From Calonectria ilicicola (taxonomy: Eukaryota; Ascomycota; Sordariomycetes; Hypocreales; Nectriaceae), in NCBI GenBank assembly GCA_020809705.1, contig CP085827.1, positions 2,604,001 to 2,668,000 of the forward strand: a DNA stretch of 64,000 nt, read 5' to 3'. The position numbers and the translations under genes were made by a program. Positions 26,301-37,257 of this stretch are shown piece by piece; the first letter of the stretch is position 1, and each line of letters opens with the position of its first letter. The notes beneath the pieces were generated by a model. It was not told where the DNA came from, did not search any database, and saw only the letters and a program-made list of their open reading frames with translations.

Positions 26301-27207
26301 CGTCTCTCATGTCGTTGTAGTTGCCATTCATTCATTTTGTCAAACTGTTTCTCAGTGCGTTTTGAGAGACCACGTAGTAGTCGTCTAGAATCTTCTGCAC
26401 GCCCCTGTTCTAAGCGCTGGAGCAGTTGATGTTGAGATTCTGCCTGTGCTCGAGCGAGATCTAATTCTCGTTCGACAGTTTCGCTACAGCTTTTTATTTC
26501 ATCAATGTTTGGCTTCAACTCTTGTTGGCAGGACTCCCATAATGCTCGTATTAATTGCGTAGTCCCTGATATATGATTAGCAGTGTGTGCCAGTAAATCA
26601 AATAACTAAAGCAGTAGGTATACATGGTCGTTGCATCGTGACGATGATATGCTGGCAACAGCGAATAATGGCAGCATGAAATTCAGATAGTGCATTCTGA
26701 ACTCGCCTGGAACCTGGAAATAGAGCCTGATAGGCATCGAAACGAGGACAGAGACGACCGAGACCCATGAAAATTTCTGAAAGTGCTTCGTAATATGACG
26801 TAAAATTCATCATGACCTAAATTAAAATCATCAGATATTTCCGTTCAGTCATATTCAAGGAAATATTTTCGTACCAGCATCGTTAATTTCACACTTCCCC
26901 AAACAAGAGCGGCAATTTCGGGATGTGATGAAACAAAAGTTTCAATGATGGCAGCAAAGTCACGGACAGATTGTAACACGGTAAAAAGTCGGCTAGCTAT
27001 GCTGTTTCCTTTGTCGTTGCGGCGGCGCAAGTCAAGCTCTGCTGTGAAAACCAGAACAGCATCAACATCCGGCACTGTTTTGATCTCTTCAAGTAGGAGT
27101 TGCTGATCAGGCGTTAAGACGCCTCTAAAGGAGTTGATTGCATCATGGAGTGTCTGTTCCGTCTTTGCATTCGGGATGGCTTGCGATGACGAAAGTTGCA
27201 AAGCCAT
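23389..27207 (-). CDS. NLR-like STAND protein: fungal N-terminal domain, NACHT NTPase, ankyrin repeats (seven exons)
   Basis: Exons 27207-26875, 26816-26624, 26565-26296, 26244-26071, 26023-25999, 25948-25376 and 25321-23389 give 1166 aa in frame. The third junction closes only with a GC-AG intron (26295-26245, donor GCAAGTC). Residues 1 to about 265 match the helical N-terminal domain common in fungal STAND proteins (VWGSVKLTML, YYEALSEIFMGLGRLCPRF). NACHT follows: Walker A WCSGKIGSGKT, partly on a 25-nt micro-exon, and Walker B FYIVIDGIDEC. ALVQNANGMLLWVVFQVKEL is the usual end of the NTPase. The C-terminal part has about eight ankyrin repeats, the last ones nearly identical. Such proteins sense non-self or intracellular signals and can trigger heterokaryon-incompatibility-type cell death. 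The gene appears intact. Confidence 0.88.
23574..23783 (-). repeat. High-identity 105-bp tandem ankyrin-coding repeats
   Basis: Two consecutive 105-bp units (starting about 23574 and 23679 on the plus-strand scale) encode GADVNAPAGEIYGRTALQAA and GADINAPAGEKYGRTALQAA. Their DNA is nearly identical over most of the unit, while the flanking repeats have diverged. Unit length equals 35 codons, so gain or loss of a unit keeps frame. Confidence 0.75.
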
Positions 27208-27878
27208 GTCGGAAACAGCGTCTGTTATTCGGATAACTGTATGTCATGAAATCCCAAGAGGTCTTCGATCGAATGGCAGATGTAGGCGAGCGGGTGCGTT
27301 CTGCGCGACAAGGCAACCCATTACGCAGCCTAATTTGCAACCCGAAACGGAAATACGATTTCCCGTACTCGTGTTGCATTTCCTTTGGCCTGTTGCAAAT
27401 CTGACACGAATGTGGCTGCTTACGTCGCGTTGGCATTCTGCCTTGCTAAGGCGGAGCAGACCTTGGATAAACCCGTTGTCATGTCATACGTAGAGAGACT
27501 CCTATGAATTCCAATGAATATTAACCCTAAGATACGACGAAAGATTATTCGTTGCTCAGTACAATTTTTCTTTCCTTTTTCGGAGCTCTTTCCCTTGTCA
27601 CTTGCTATCCGAATCTTTGAAGGATAGTAAGCAAAGACAGACAAGGCGATGCCCCGCATCCATCGTTCTCGTTACCCCAATGTGGCATGGCGCCCCAAAT
27701 ATGACCATCTCGCCTTCGTCTGGTATTGAGAATAGTGCACGAAAAGTGGATTCATTGTAATTCATGGCACGATTCACTATCTTTATATATCTCGAGCTCC
27801 CCCATCCATTCCTCTCGTTGTCTTCAATTTCACCGCTTCCCTCATCTTTGCCGTAAAAAAACATCTTCTCGTCCAAAT
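27208..27878. other. Divergent spacer between the NLR-like and D-serine dehydratase-like genes
   Basis: No ORF is supported. A TATATATC run at about 27784-27791 lies roughly 90 bases upstream of the plus-strand ATG and could serve as its TATA element. Confidence 0.4.
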
Positions 27879-29333
27879 ATGACCACGATGTCTATACCTC
27901 AAAGAACCGTGCCCCGTCAAGAGGACCTTCAACAATTTTACGTTGGAAAGCATGTGTTGGACGTGCCTAAGCCAGCTATGATTTTGGACCGAGCAAAAAT
28001 GAAACGGCATTGTGATTCAATGCTACATGCAGCTCGGACTCTTGGAACAGAATTTCGACCTCACGTCAAATCTCACAAGGTAATAACTTCTTATTTCTTT
28101 TATAACTTCTTACATAAAACGTTAGCTAAAGTCTAAGCCTCATAGACTATAGAAGGAGCGCGAATGCAAATTGGATCAGGTTCATCCGATATCAACATTG
28201 TCGCCTCGACTATTGCGGAGATTGAGTACTTGATGCCATTACTCAAAGAGTATCAGGATTCTGGGCGCCACGTCAACGTTCTTTATGGAATTCCCCTTCC
28301 TCGGTCTCAAGTTTCCAGGTTGTCTGATATTGGCCGACAGTTGGGGGAAAACAGCATCTCGGTGCTAGTCGACCACTCATCACAGCTCAAAGCTTTGACT
28401 GAGGTTTTTGAGATGCTGAGCATGCCTGTCGGCATTTTTGTCAAAATTGACACTGGTTACCATCGGGCAGGAGTTCCTCCATCTCAAGCCAATAGAGGTG
28501 GACTACTACATCTGATACAACAGTTGGAACTCAAAGGTGAAGTGAAGCTGCATGGCTTCTATGCTCACAGCAGTCTCAGTTACCAAAACACAACACCTGG
28601 CGAAGCCATGACCGCTCTTCAGGAGGAGATTCGAGGCTGTCTCGAGACACTTGAAATCAACGCCAAATTTCTATCAAAGGACAGAGAAATCGTAATCAGT
28701 GTCGGAGCTTCGCCACAAGTGACGGCAATTGAAAACCTAACTCGCGGCGATAGCTCAGAGTCGGATCACGGGCAATCACTCCAGAAAACCCTCCAGGCGG
28801 TCATTTCGGGATCACCAAGCGGATTCAAAACGAAACTCGAACTCCATGCTGGAGTTTACTCCTTGCTTGACATGCAGCAAATATCCACAAACTCGCGAGG
28901 TTTCCTCGGACACTACAGCAATGAAATTGCCATCTCGGTCATGGCTGAGGTTTGTAGTGTGTATAACAACGGAGAGCGGACCCAGCCTGAAGCCCTTCTC
29001 GCTGTGGGGGCGCTTGGACTTGGCCGAGAGCCTTGTCCATCATATAAGGGCTGGGGAGTGGTTCACCGCCAGCCTCCTGATTCGTCTGAGCCCGAAGGAC
29101 GATTAATCATTGATAGAATCAGCCAAGAGCACTCGATTGTTGCTTGGGAAAAGTACAGTCCTGCTGAAAAGGTGCCCCCCGTGCCCCTTGAAGTTGGAGA
29201 TATTGTGCAGATATATCCGAACCATGCTTGCATCACAGGTGCATTGTATGGTTGGTATCTAGTGGTCGACTCCAGTGATGCATCAGGCGGAACACTCATT
29301 ACAGATGTCTGGGTTAGGGCAAGTGGATGGTAA
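27879..29333 (+). CDS. D-serine dehydratase-like PLP enzyme (alanine racemase N-terminal fold, zinc-dependent type)
   Basis: Exons 27879-28079 and 28146-29333 are joined by a 66-nt intron at phase 0 and give 462 aa. The N-terminal barrel starts KPAMILDRAKMKRHCDSML and contains RPHVKSHK, in which Lys64 is the probable PLP lysine. KIDTGYHRAGV and GFYAHSSLSY follow. The C-terminal domain ends with QIYPNHACITGALYGWYLVV; its His and Cys correspond to the zinc ligands of Dsd1-type D-serine dehydratases. Such enzymes deaminate D-serine to pyruvate and ammonia, or cleave D-threonine in related D-threonine aldolases. The HxC zinc pair favours the dehydratase/aldolase group over racemases. The start at 27879 gives MTTMS; an ATG at 27888 is also possible. 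Confidence 0.9.
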
Positions 29334-29413
29334 CGAATGTCATGCCTTCAATATGTAGACATGTTGATCAAATATATTTACATTGCAGTTGGTTTTCTTG
29401 CATCATTTATGTT

Positions 29414-29645
29414 GTGTCTTGCTACGCGGATACGTACATTTTACTAGGTGCATGCACATACAGCACCTGCATTTAACATTAGAATAAAGGAATAAGAATG
29501 AAACAAATAATTTTATATATATTTCTAAACTTATTTATGATAAAATAAATTGGGCCTTAGTGTCTTAGGATATTCCCAGAAAGCCGCAGCCAAATAGTTT
29601 AATGTGTGCACCGAACAAAATGTATGTGTGCGCGCAGGAATACTC
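29414..29645. mobile_element. hAT-like MITE (copy B), uninterrupted
   Basis: This 232-bp element is related to copy A. Its right end, read on the other strand, starts GAGTATTCCTGCGCGCACAC. Its left end GTGTCTTGCTACGCGGATAC followed by GTACATTTTACTAGGTGC is a degraded copy of the same inverted repeat. The interior, including TTTATATATATTTCTAAACT and TTTATGATAAAATAAATTGG, aligns with copy A. Flanks are T-rich without a clean duplication. No coding capacity. Confidence 0.72.
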
Positions 29646-29764
29646 TTTTATTTTCTTTTAATCCGTCTCCTTTCCATGTTACTTTTGCGCAGTCGATTGT
29701 GAAGCCAAACAATTCAGTTCAGTTCAGAGCGGCGGATGCGATAATCCCCTTCAAACGGCCAAAC

Positions 29765-31969
29765 CTAGTAGAGCGGAATATCCTTTGACAAAAGGTGTCC
29801 AGTTTCGCGACATCTTTCGTAGACCAAGATGGAAGCAATGCGCTGGCTGTGGTATGAATCAAATTTGCCTCCTCCACCTCCATCATCTGTTGGTTGGAAG
29901 ACGCCCAACACATCATAACCATCACCCCGCTCTTTATTCACGACTCGGAGTACTTGTAGAATTTGTAAGATTGGAAAGCTCCCCTCCTCAAATCCATAAA
30001 TTCGATGGCGTTCCTCCATCCAGTCTTGTATCCAAAGTCCAACATCCAACCTTGGTGACCGGATTGCACAGGCAAGCAATAGCCCAGAAAATCCCACAGT
30101 ATATACATTTAAGCGAATACATTCTTCCCAGTTGATTCCAGCCGCGATACGGAGCATAATTAAAATCCAAAACTCAGCATCATGGGCAGACTGGTCTGAG
30201 GCACGATATGATATGGCTGTCTGTTGAATCACGAGCGCCGTTACATAATAAGCATAATTCATAGCAGCATCATGGGTGTTGAAACAAAGAGGTTGAACAT
30301 CCATCATCCCTTCGTTATGTAAAGACCGAACCCTGGTGCTCGCAAACGATTCAATAGGGAGCTCAGAAAGAGGCAACTGAGAGTTCCAGTTATCCAGCCG
30401 TTTGGCTTGCATTCTCAGCGATGTCTGATGAGATTCTTGCCAATTGTTGTCTTTCGTAGTAGCACTGTGGCTCAACTGGTGCTGTTCAGTCCGGCTTTCA
30501 TCGTTCAAGTTGGATCGCAAATCCGTGGTCTCCGAAGATTCCCAAAATTCCATGAGTGCCATGGCAGCGAAGTTTAAAGTCTCGCATAGGATTAAAAGAA
30601 TATGCGCCCTCCTATTATTTCCACTATACAGTGTCTCCTCTAGCCCAGGTTGAGGAAAAGCAGGAAGCGGAGTGCTTTGAAACCCAGGTGTGCTGAAATG
30701 AAACCTCCGCCACCAATTCTGCATCCGAGCTTGAAGCCAAGCAGCAGAAAGCTCAGTTTGTAATTCTTTATTATCATTTTCTTTCTCGGGCAAAAGTTTC
30801 GTTATTATGTCGAGTCCATTCGAGTGCATTGCAAACTCGGAAAAGTTACCCATGGAGGATTCCAAGTAGCAAAAGAGGATGAGGACTGCGATGGCGGAAG
30901 TCATCCCCGACTTTGCGTCATTTTGAACCCATGATGCTACTCTGCTCATTGCCGAACGGTAATGGTTTTGGCTGAGGGCCTGATGGTGTTTGTCTGGTCT
31001 GAAAGCCACGCCTGGAATATCAGAAATGCTGAATGACTTCTTCTCGGGCAGGGCCCGGCTAAGACGACAGGCTGAAAGTGCAATAATGGCATCGACTTCA
31101 ACAGGCGACAAATTTTCAAGGATGTTGAATCTTCGGAACACTGGATGTAGTAAAGGCAGGCATTGCGTATCCCAAAGATTCAAATACCAAATCTCATGGT
31201 TCAACGTTAAGAGAGGCTCCAAAGCCCATGGCGAGTTCGAGGACGTGAGAACATCATGTGTACCAGGGCCAGTTATTGCAGATTTCTGGCAAATTGGTCC
31301 GAGAGAAGTTGAATCCTCAGAATCAGCTAAATCTTGGAGAAGTAGAGATCCTGGTTCAAATTCCAGATCGAGGTTTGTATCAGTGGTGGCCAATTGATGA
31401 GAAGGGCTTATCCACAAGCTTTGACACGTTAATTCAATCATGTAATTATCAGAAGAGGCGTGGGTTCCGGAGGGTGGAGTGCTAGAGTCAAAATGCAATG
31501 GCGCATCTGATGGAGTGTTAAAGTCGAGAATATTTTCCCCAGGCACACCATCAAATCGATCAAAGGGTTCTACCTCAATCCCAGTGGGAAAAGGCGAGGT
31601 ATTTGGGCCATGATAGGTATTTAAATTACCAAATATTTTATCGCAGCCAGGTGTATTTGATCGCGTATCGTCTAAAATAATACGCTCCGTATCAGACTGT
31701 GTCTGGTGGCATTGCGATGGTCTGCTGGACACAGTAATTTTCTTAAATTTGAACTTTGTTTCAATGGGCTCGCAGCGTGTCCCAAGGCGTTTGCATGTGC
31801 TACAGGACGGTTTTCCTTCGTCACACTATTAAGGATTAGACATGTCATGGCTGGAAACAAAGTTGTGGGGGAAGATGACTTTTTTCCTACGCGCTCTACA
31901 CGTTTTACAACCAGTCCGAGAACGAACAATGTTCGTCTTTTTTGGGCGTGGTGGAGCCGGCTTATACAT
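29765..31969 (-). CDS. Zn(II)2Cys6 transcription factor
   Basis: Exon 1 (31969-31880, 30 codons) and exon 2 (31825-29765) join at phase 0 through a 54-nt intron to give 716 aa. The intron splits the zinc cluster: GCKTCRARRKK at the end of exon 1 and CDEGKPSCSTCKRLGTRC at the start of exon 2 give C-x2-C-x6-C-x6-C-x2-C-x6-C. The rest has the fungal-specific transcription factor region seen in many such regulators (LNHEIWYLNLWDTQCLPLLHPVF, AIAVLILFCYLESSMGNFSEF, MHSNGLDIITKLLPEK). It should bind DNA as a dimer in the nucleus. The target is unknown. It converges on the D-serine dehydratase-like gene, with MITE copy B between their 3' ends. Confidence 0.9.
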
Positions 31970-32475
31970 GACGAGGGCGACAGGGGGCTGCCTCGAGGCA
32001 ATTAAAAAAAATAAGTTGATAATACACCAAGGGAATGATGTGTGCTACAGCAGCACAAAATGAGGCTTGTTCAGAAGGTGAGATTCTGAGCCATGTCGAT
32101 TGAGTGCCGAGGCGACTTCACGTGGTGGTGCAGGATGCCGCTAACTCGGAATTGGAGGGCGCTAACCGAATGCGGTGCGCGGGAACGACACGCTCAGAAA
32201 CGTCATTGAGTGGGGAACGCATCGCGATTGGGCACACCAAGTGGCCAAGAGAGGTACGACAGAACCAGCCCGAGCAATCATTACGAGAGACTGTGATCGT
32301 TTTGTCGCTCATAGTTTGAAAGGGTACTTGTAATAGGTTTGCTGCAGTCAGGAACGTCGAGAAGATTAAACATGACATTATCCCTTTAATGAATTATTTT
32401 GAATGCCATATTCGAAGACCACCCCACTCACCCCCTCCATGTCTCAAAAAGTCACCACAAGCAAAAAAAGATGAG

Positions 32476-32643
32476 GAGAGCGAGTTTGTCGCTTTGTGAT
32501 ATGTTAGCAAGATGTTTTTAATCTTGAACTGGTGGGTTGAACTAACCTCCTGTGAATCGAACACAGGTTTTCTCGGGATGCTCATTTGACCACAACGAAA
32601 TGTCCTAACCACTAGACGAGAGCGACGTTTTGTCGCTGTTGTG
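32476..32643. repeat. Imperfect direct repeat flanking the tRNA-like sequence
   Basis: GAGAGCGAGTTTGTCGCTTT at 32476-32495 recurs as GAGAGCGACGTTTTGTCGCT at 32618-32637, and both are followed by TGTG. The second copy overlaps the tRNA 5' end. This arrangement could come from duplication during insertion or slippage. Confidence 0.45.
32543..32626 (-). tRNA. tRNA-His(GTG)-like sequence, probably a pseudogene
   Basis: Read on the minus strand from 32626: GTCGCTC acceptor strand, TC, a D-arm GTCTAGTGGTTAGGAC, an anticodon stem TTTCG with loop TTGTGG and anticodon GTG at 32593-32591, a possible 14-nt intron directly after position 37, the 3' half-stem CGAGA (pairs with TTTCG using one G-U), then a T-arm CTGTG-TTCGATT-CACAG. 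The 3' acceptor strand reads GAGGTTA instead of GAGCGAC, so only three of seven acceptor pairs form. The first half matches a normal eukaryotic tRNA. I judge it a decayed tRNA or a tRNA-derived retroelement head rather than a working gene. Confidence 0.5.
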
Positions 32644-33048
32644 CGATGGAGCTCGCCCCATTGTTGCGGCCCAGACGTAAAGTCTTAGGTTAAAAGGCCT
32701 GACCCTAGACCGTGAATCAATGTCAGGTGAATGGTGCTCGCATAAATTATTCATTAAATTATGGATGCATTTCACATGCTTCAGGTGCCTCATTTTAGTG
32801 CATAGAAGTGTCTTTATTTTACGACCAATACTTTTCCCTGAATAAATGCTGGGGTAGCCTTGGCCCTCCACATAGTCTAAGGAGTGTCCTAAACACATCT
32901 GTTTTTCCAAAATGTAATTAAAAGGTGGCTTGAATTTGAGCTAAATAAATAATTTCCCAATTTATCGCCAAGGACTATAGAAACCAAGTCTCCATGCATG
33001 TATATAAACATCTCATCAGAAAGCTTCAGATGGGTTTCCCTGGCTCCT

Positions 33049-33515
33049 TCAATTTGTTGGCCAGACCCAGGTTGTAGCGTATGTCGATGATGCCGTCGCA
33101 ACAGAAGATGTACTAGTAGTTGAAGTCAAAGCAGCTCCCAGCAGGTCAAACTGAAAGCTGTAGCAAGAGCTTGAACGGTCGCTAAATTTGATGTCATATG
33201 TGTCCGACAATAGGGTAGCATTTGGCGTCCACACATAAAAGTCATCAGATAAACCACCTACGAATGCATCGATTATTAACAATCATGAATAAACAGCAAC
33301 TTTGGCGTAGTCTTACTTGCAATAGGGCCGAGTGATACAAACCAAGCTGGAGTGCCGCCCTTGATCAACTCCAAAGTAACATGCCCATCCGCCTCGGACC
33401 AAGTTATATTAAAAGGGTTTCCGACAGTGATATTGTTGAAGTTCAAGTTGGTAAATCGGATGGCTTCACCCATAGTGGCCACTGAGGCTACCATAAAAAG
33501 GTTCTTCAGCTTCAT
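33049..33515 (-). CDS. Small secreted Kre9/Knh1-type (Ser-Thr-rich GPI-anchored family) protein
   Basis: Exons 33515-33317 and 33257-33049 encode 135 aa. A signal peptide covers residues 1 to about 18 (MKLKNLFMVASVATMGEA). The domain shows the usual pattern of the N-terminal domain of Ser-Thr-rich GPI-anchored and Kre9/Knh1 proteins: NITVGNPFNITWSEADGHVTLELIKG, then FYVWTPNATLLSDTYDIKF. A short Ser/Thr-rich tail follows (LTSTTSTSSVATASSTYATT). Unlike longer members, it lacks a clear GPI-attachment hydrophobic C-terminus and ends in TTWVWPTN, so it may be released. Members contribute to cell-wall structure or adhesion. The intron is 59 nt with GT-AG ends. Confidence 0.8.
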
Positions 33516-34524
33516 TTTAGGTTGTTGACAACAATGATCTAGATTCAATATCAACATTAAATCCGTGGTCTGAAGTTGCAATCAAATGAGCGACTTACCT
33601 CAAACGAAATTATGTAGATTCCCAATGGTCTTTTCTACATTATACACCATATGAAAAAGAAAAACAAAGCCAATGTGCTTTCCATAGTCCTTTTACCATT
33701 CAATAGATACGGCTAAAATCACGAACGTTGGAACGATAAGTGTTATTTCCATCGGTACACGGCAACATTACGCGGCAATTCAATTCATCCGTTCGGCTAC
33801 GAGGCCTGTCAGTATGAAAATCGGACCGAATCCACATTCACCAAGTAGGCAGCATGGCGCGTGATCATTGGGCAAACTTATGTTGTTTCTTGCGAAGAGC
33901 GCAAGGGTCATCGTCGAAATCTTACCCTTTGAGGGGTACAAAATACACGAGTGACGCGTTCTGCGAGGCCGGAGAAGAAGTTCAATTACTAATTGGAAAT
34001 AGCTACAAATGCACCAACCCAAAGAGCATACCATGTAGTCTGGGACCCCGCAATCACCATGTCGATCGATCAAGCGACCCCTGCTTCGCCCTATAGGCTT
34101 GCAGTTAGCCGTCTACCCCGCGAAGTCGGATTGACAAAATCCCATAGTTATCAGTCCACAATGTCACGACAAGAAGCATTATGGAATCAAGTCATGCAGT
34201 TCATTTGGTTTTTCCACGTCTTAAATCCTCAAAAAAGGGCCGAATATTCGAAATCAGTTTTACCGAGGCCATTACGGATCACGATGCCGATTTCAATCAC
34301 CCGGCGATTGACCCCTCTCCATTCTTACAATGATTAAACGTAAGAATGAAGTGAGGAATTTAATCGGGTTATATTAATACGAATATAAGATTAACTTGTT
34401 CATCTGCTTTGTGGCAATATCCAGGCTCTCCTCTAAATCCATACTTGCCTGTGACCTGTCGCATCATCGTTTATCCTAGCAGAGGGCAGATGATGCATTA
34501 TTGCAGCAGGAAAAGCTAGAAAAT
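33516..34524. other. 1 kb spacer, nothing supported
   Basis: Divergent upstream regions of two genes for probably secreted proteins. Open frames here are short and without family features. Confidence 0.4.
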
Positions 34525-35949
34525 ATGATGCACTATTCGTTATTCCACAGCATAATGATCGCCTTGGGCGCATTATTTGTTGGAGTCCTTAGCAACACCA
34601 CTGATGGGTTCCTGGTCGGCACGGGCAAGGTTGACATTACGCCGCCTCCCAATCCAAATTGGCCCGCTCTTAACGAGTTTGAGCTTGAGAAACTCCACGT
34701 GCGAGCTATTGTGTTTTCGAATAGCGGGGAATTCGGGGCTCTTATAAGCGCTGAGACCATCGATATTGAGGAGCAAGTGCTTCAAGCTGCTCAGGAGAAG
34801 GTTGCGGGTATCCTGAACACGACCAAGTCGAACATCATCATCTCCTATACACACACACATGGAGGGGCCCCATGCGGCACTGGTGCACTTTCAGGGTCAC
34901 ATTGGGGCAATGGAAATCTCTACAAATATGCCAGCATGGCTGATGCTGCGGCTGCAGCTGTCAACCAGGCCCTTTCTGTGATGACCCCGGCCAAGGTGGG
35001 CTACTCGACCGGCAACTCTTACTTCAACGTCAACCGCGATTATTTGAACCCTCTTACTGGATGTTGGACGCAAGACGGAAACCTTACAGGGCCGGTCAAC
35101 CGAGAGGTGCAGGTCCTGACCTTTGCAGCTACCAATAACACCCCCATCGCCGTGTACACTAGCTACTCAATGCATCCAGTCCAGTCATATCTAGCCGCTT
35201 ATACCAGTGCTGATTGGCCGGGTGCTATGGTACGGTGGATCGAACAAAACTTTGGAGACAACGGCTTCGTAGCCTTAAATTCACAATGGCCATCGGGCGA
35301 CGTCAATCCGCTATTTCGCCGGACTGGGACGAACAACTTGGCATCAATGGGTCATGTCCCCATCACGGGCCTTACGGTACCTCAGGAACCCATTGAGGAG
35401 CCGATACGAGATCAGATTATCCCTATTAGTGTTTCTAATAGACCCGATCCGGTTATGATTCGGAGGTTATTTGATGAATTGACGAGCACAGGTATTATGA
35501 TTGGCGAGGAAGTGATTCGTGTCATGTCAACTACATCCGAGTGGGATGATAACCCAACCATTTGGAGTCAGCAGAAGAATGCTACATGTCCTGGGCGGAC
35601 TCGACTGGATAGTGCTCGTGAGGGTGTTCCTGGAACTTATGCCCCGGGCCCGGATGTAGACATTCTTACGGGAGTGCTTGCATTAGGCGATGTTGTAATT
35701 GCTACCATCGGCGCCGAAATTTTCACCCGAATTGGTTGGAGAATCGAGAAGGAGTCACCAATGAATAAGACCATGATCGTTAGCATGGCTAATGGGAGGG
35801 CAGCATCTGGATACATCCCGGATGCTCAGTCGTGGGATCATGAAACCTTTCAGGTGTTGGGCTCTAAGTTGATGCCCGGCTCATGCCCCGAGGTCAACAT
35901 ATCCGCCTCAATTTCCGGGTTGATTAAGGATTACCAAAGCTTCAAGTAG
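34525..35949 (+). CDS. Neutral/alkaline ceramidase-like N-terminal-domain protein, short form
   Basis: A single exon of 474 aa from the ATG at 34525 (a second ATG follows at once). Residues 1 to about 23 look like a signal peptide or anchor. GFLVGTGKVDITPP is the family opening. SYTHTHGG has the paired zinc-binding histidines (His110 and His112), and YSMHPVQSY may supply another ligand. True neutral ceramidases are about 700 aa, have an added C-terminal domain and carry the catalytic serine in a GDxSPN motif. Here the matching place reads SGDVNPLF, with no serine. It is therefore likely a secreted zinc-dependent hydrolase of the same fold rather than a proven ceramidase. Substrate is unknown. 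The frame is intact. Confidence 0.83.
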   Translation: MMHYSLFHSIMIALGALFVGVLSNTTDGFLVGTGKVDITPPPNPNWPALNEFELEKLHVRAIVFSNSGEFGALISAETIDIEEQVLQAAQEKVAGILNTTKSNIIISYTHTHGGAPCGTGALSGSHWGNGNLYKYASMADAAAAAVNQALSVMTPAKVGYSTGNSYFNVNRDYLNPLTGCWTQDGNLTGPVNREVQVLTFAATNNTPIAVYTSYSMHPVQSYLAAYTSADWPGAMVRWIEQNFGDNGFVALNSQWPSGDVNPLFRRTGTNNLASMGHVPITGLTVPQEPIEEPIRDQIIPISVSNRPDPVMIRRLFDELTSTGIMIGEEVIRVMSTTSEWDDNPTIWSQQKNATCPGRTRLDSAREGVPGTYAPGPDVDILTGVLALGDVVIATIGAEIFTRIGWRIEKESPMNKTMIVSMANGRAASGYIPDAQSWDHETFQVLGSKLMPGSCPEVNISASISGLIKDYQSFK

Positions 35950-36150
35950 CTCCGGTTTGGGAGGTGAGCTAATTATCCTATTGCAACATACGAATGTCCA
36001 AATACAGAAATAAAAGTTGTATTCAAGGAATGATGTCACTCTACTGGCCCGCGTGCGGAGAACTGTACCGTAAGCAGCTCTATATCTCCATCTTTTTATA
36101 CCCCAACTTCGGGCGGCTCGGGCCTATTTTAGTAACCGGGATCCGCCAAA
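35950..36150. other. 3' region of the ceramidase-like gene
   Basis: No coding evidence is visible in this 200-base stretch. Confidence 0.3.
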
Positions 36151-37257
36151 TTACCAACCAGGAAGCTGGAACCACTGTATCGTAACATACGACTGCCAAG
36201 TAACCCCTCCGATGCACCCATCTTTCGCAGCCCCCAAAGAATTGTTTTGGAGACCGGTTTTGGGGCCGGCAGCAACAGAATAGCCGTTAGCAGAGCCAAT
36301 AAAATATTTTCCTACCCCCACGTGGTCTCCATTTGGTGAAATAGTCGTAATATTAATATCCTCAACCGATTTTCTAGCTCTTGCCACTGAAAATAGTGCC
36401 AGTCTTCAGATGACAACCTACCTTGGCCCTAATATTCAGACAAATAGTATCAGATACTTTCCATTGCTACAGGAATTCTTGGCAATTTTATCATAATTTT
36501 GATTGGGTCTTAATCCACTGTATTCGCGGAAACTAAATTGTTTAATCCCTGTGGTGCTTCTGACGTCTCCAAGGCTACCCGCGCCCTGTTCAGGAACAGA
36601 TGTGCAATCGGGTGCCTGCATTACAAAAGGGCCAATGTGCTGGAGGATTGCTACAATTCTTGGGCCTTTCTCTTGGCTGGTGGTGGGCCATGTAACCCCC
36701 CATAGTTGCAGTCCCTCTCGATCTGCTAGTCTAGCTGATGGAAGAAGACAAAGTAGGTCTAGCTATCCAGCTCACCGCATTATTTGCCTGCGGCAAAGCA
36801 ACGCCGGTCCACAATTATATCCATTTTCTTGTCTGTCAACTGTGCACTCTACTAAACCAATTCCAATTTTGCAACCTTGTTCAAAGTTTTCCCAGGAGTC
36901 ACGAGCCAAGAGATGAGCTGTCGAACGCCTGACTGGGGCCCCATGCCAACCTCCAGAAAATTAATCCGGGGGCAGAAACTAGGGCTGTTGCCCGTAAAAA
37001 TTGCATAACCTGTTCGGCCCTTTTCAATTTCCCCCACCTGAATTTGTCGGCCTTGGAGGCAATTTGTGGGTAACAGGACCGGGTTCCCCGCCTGTCACGC
37101 TGCTGTTCATCTCAAACTTTCCCAACCAAGAAGCACTTGGCGCAGCAACTTGGGATAATTCCCCGACGGCACATGGTAAAAATGTAAGCTTAATACACAT
37201 CACAAAGTTTGGGGAACACCATGCGTTATTTCCACTTCCGAGGCCTGGGTAAACCAC
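36151..37257 (-). other. Possible multi-exon or decayed gene, unknown product
   Basis: Several protein-like blocks follow each other on the minus strand: ELSQVAAPSASWLGKFEMNS (about 37180-37120), GRTGYAIFTGNSPSFCPRIN (about 37020-36960), DSWENFEQGCKIGIGLVECT and VDRQENGYNCGPALLCRR (about 36900-36780), APDCTSVPEQGAGSLGDVRS then FREYSGLRPNQNYDKIAKNS (36615-36450), and SVEDINITTISPNGDHVGVG to WQSYVTIQWFQLPGW ending at 36151. An intron with GTATCTG donor and TTTTCAG acceptor is plausible between the last two. I could not join all blocks in one frame. Cysteine and aromatic content suggests a secreted protein. It may be a real spliced gene, a pseudogene, or chance. Confidence 0.3.

Larger units (their letters stand above)
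31970..33048. other. Spacer holding a tRNA-like remnant
   Basis: Apart from the tRNA-His-like sequence and the short direct repeat described separately, no gene is supported in this stretch. Confidence 0.4.
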
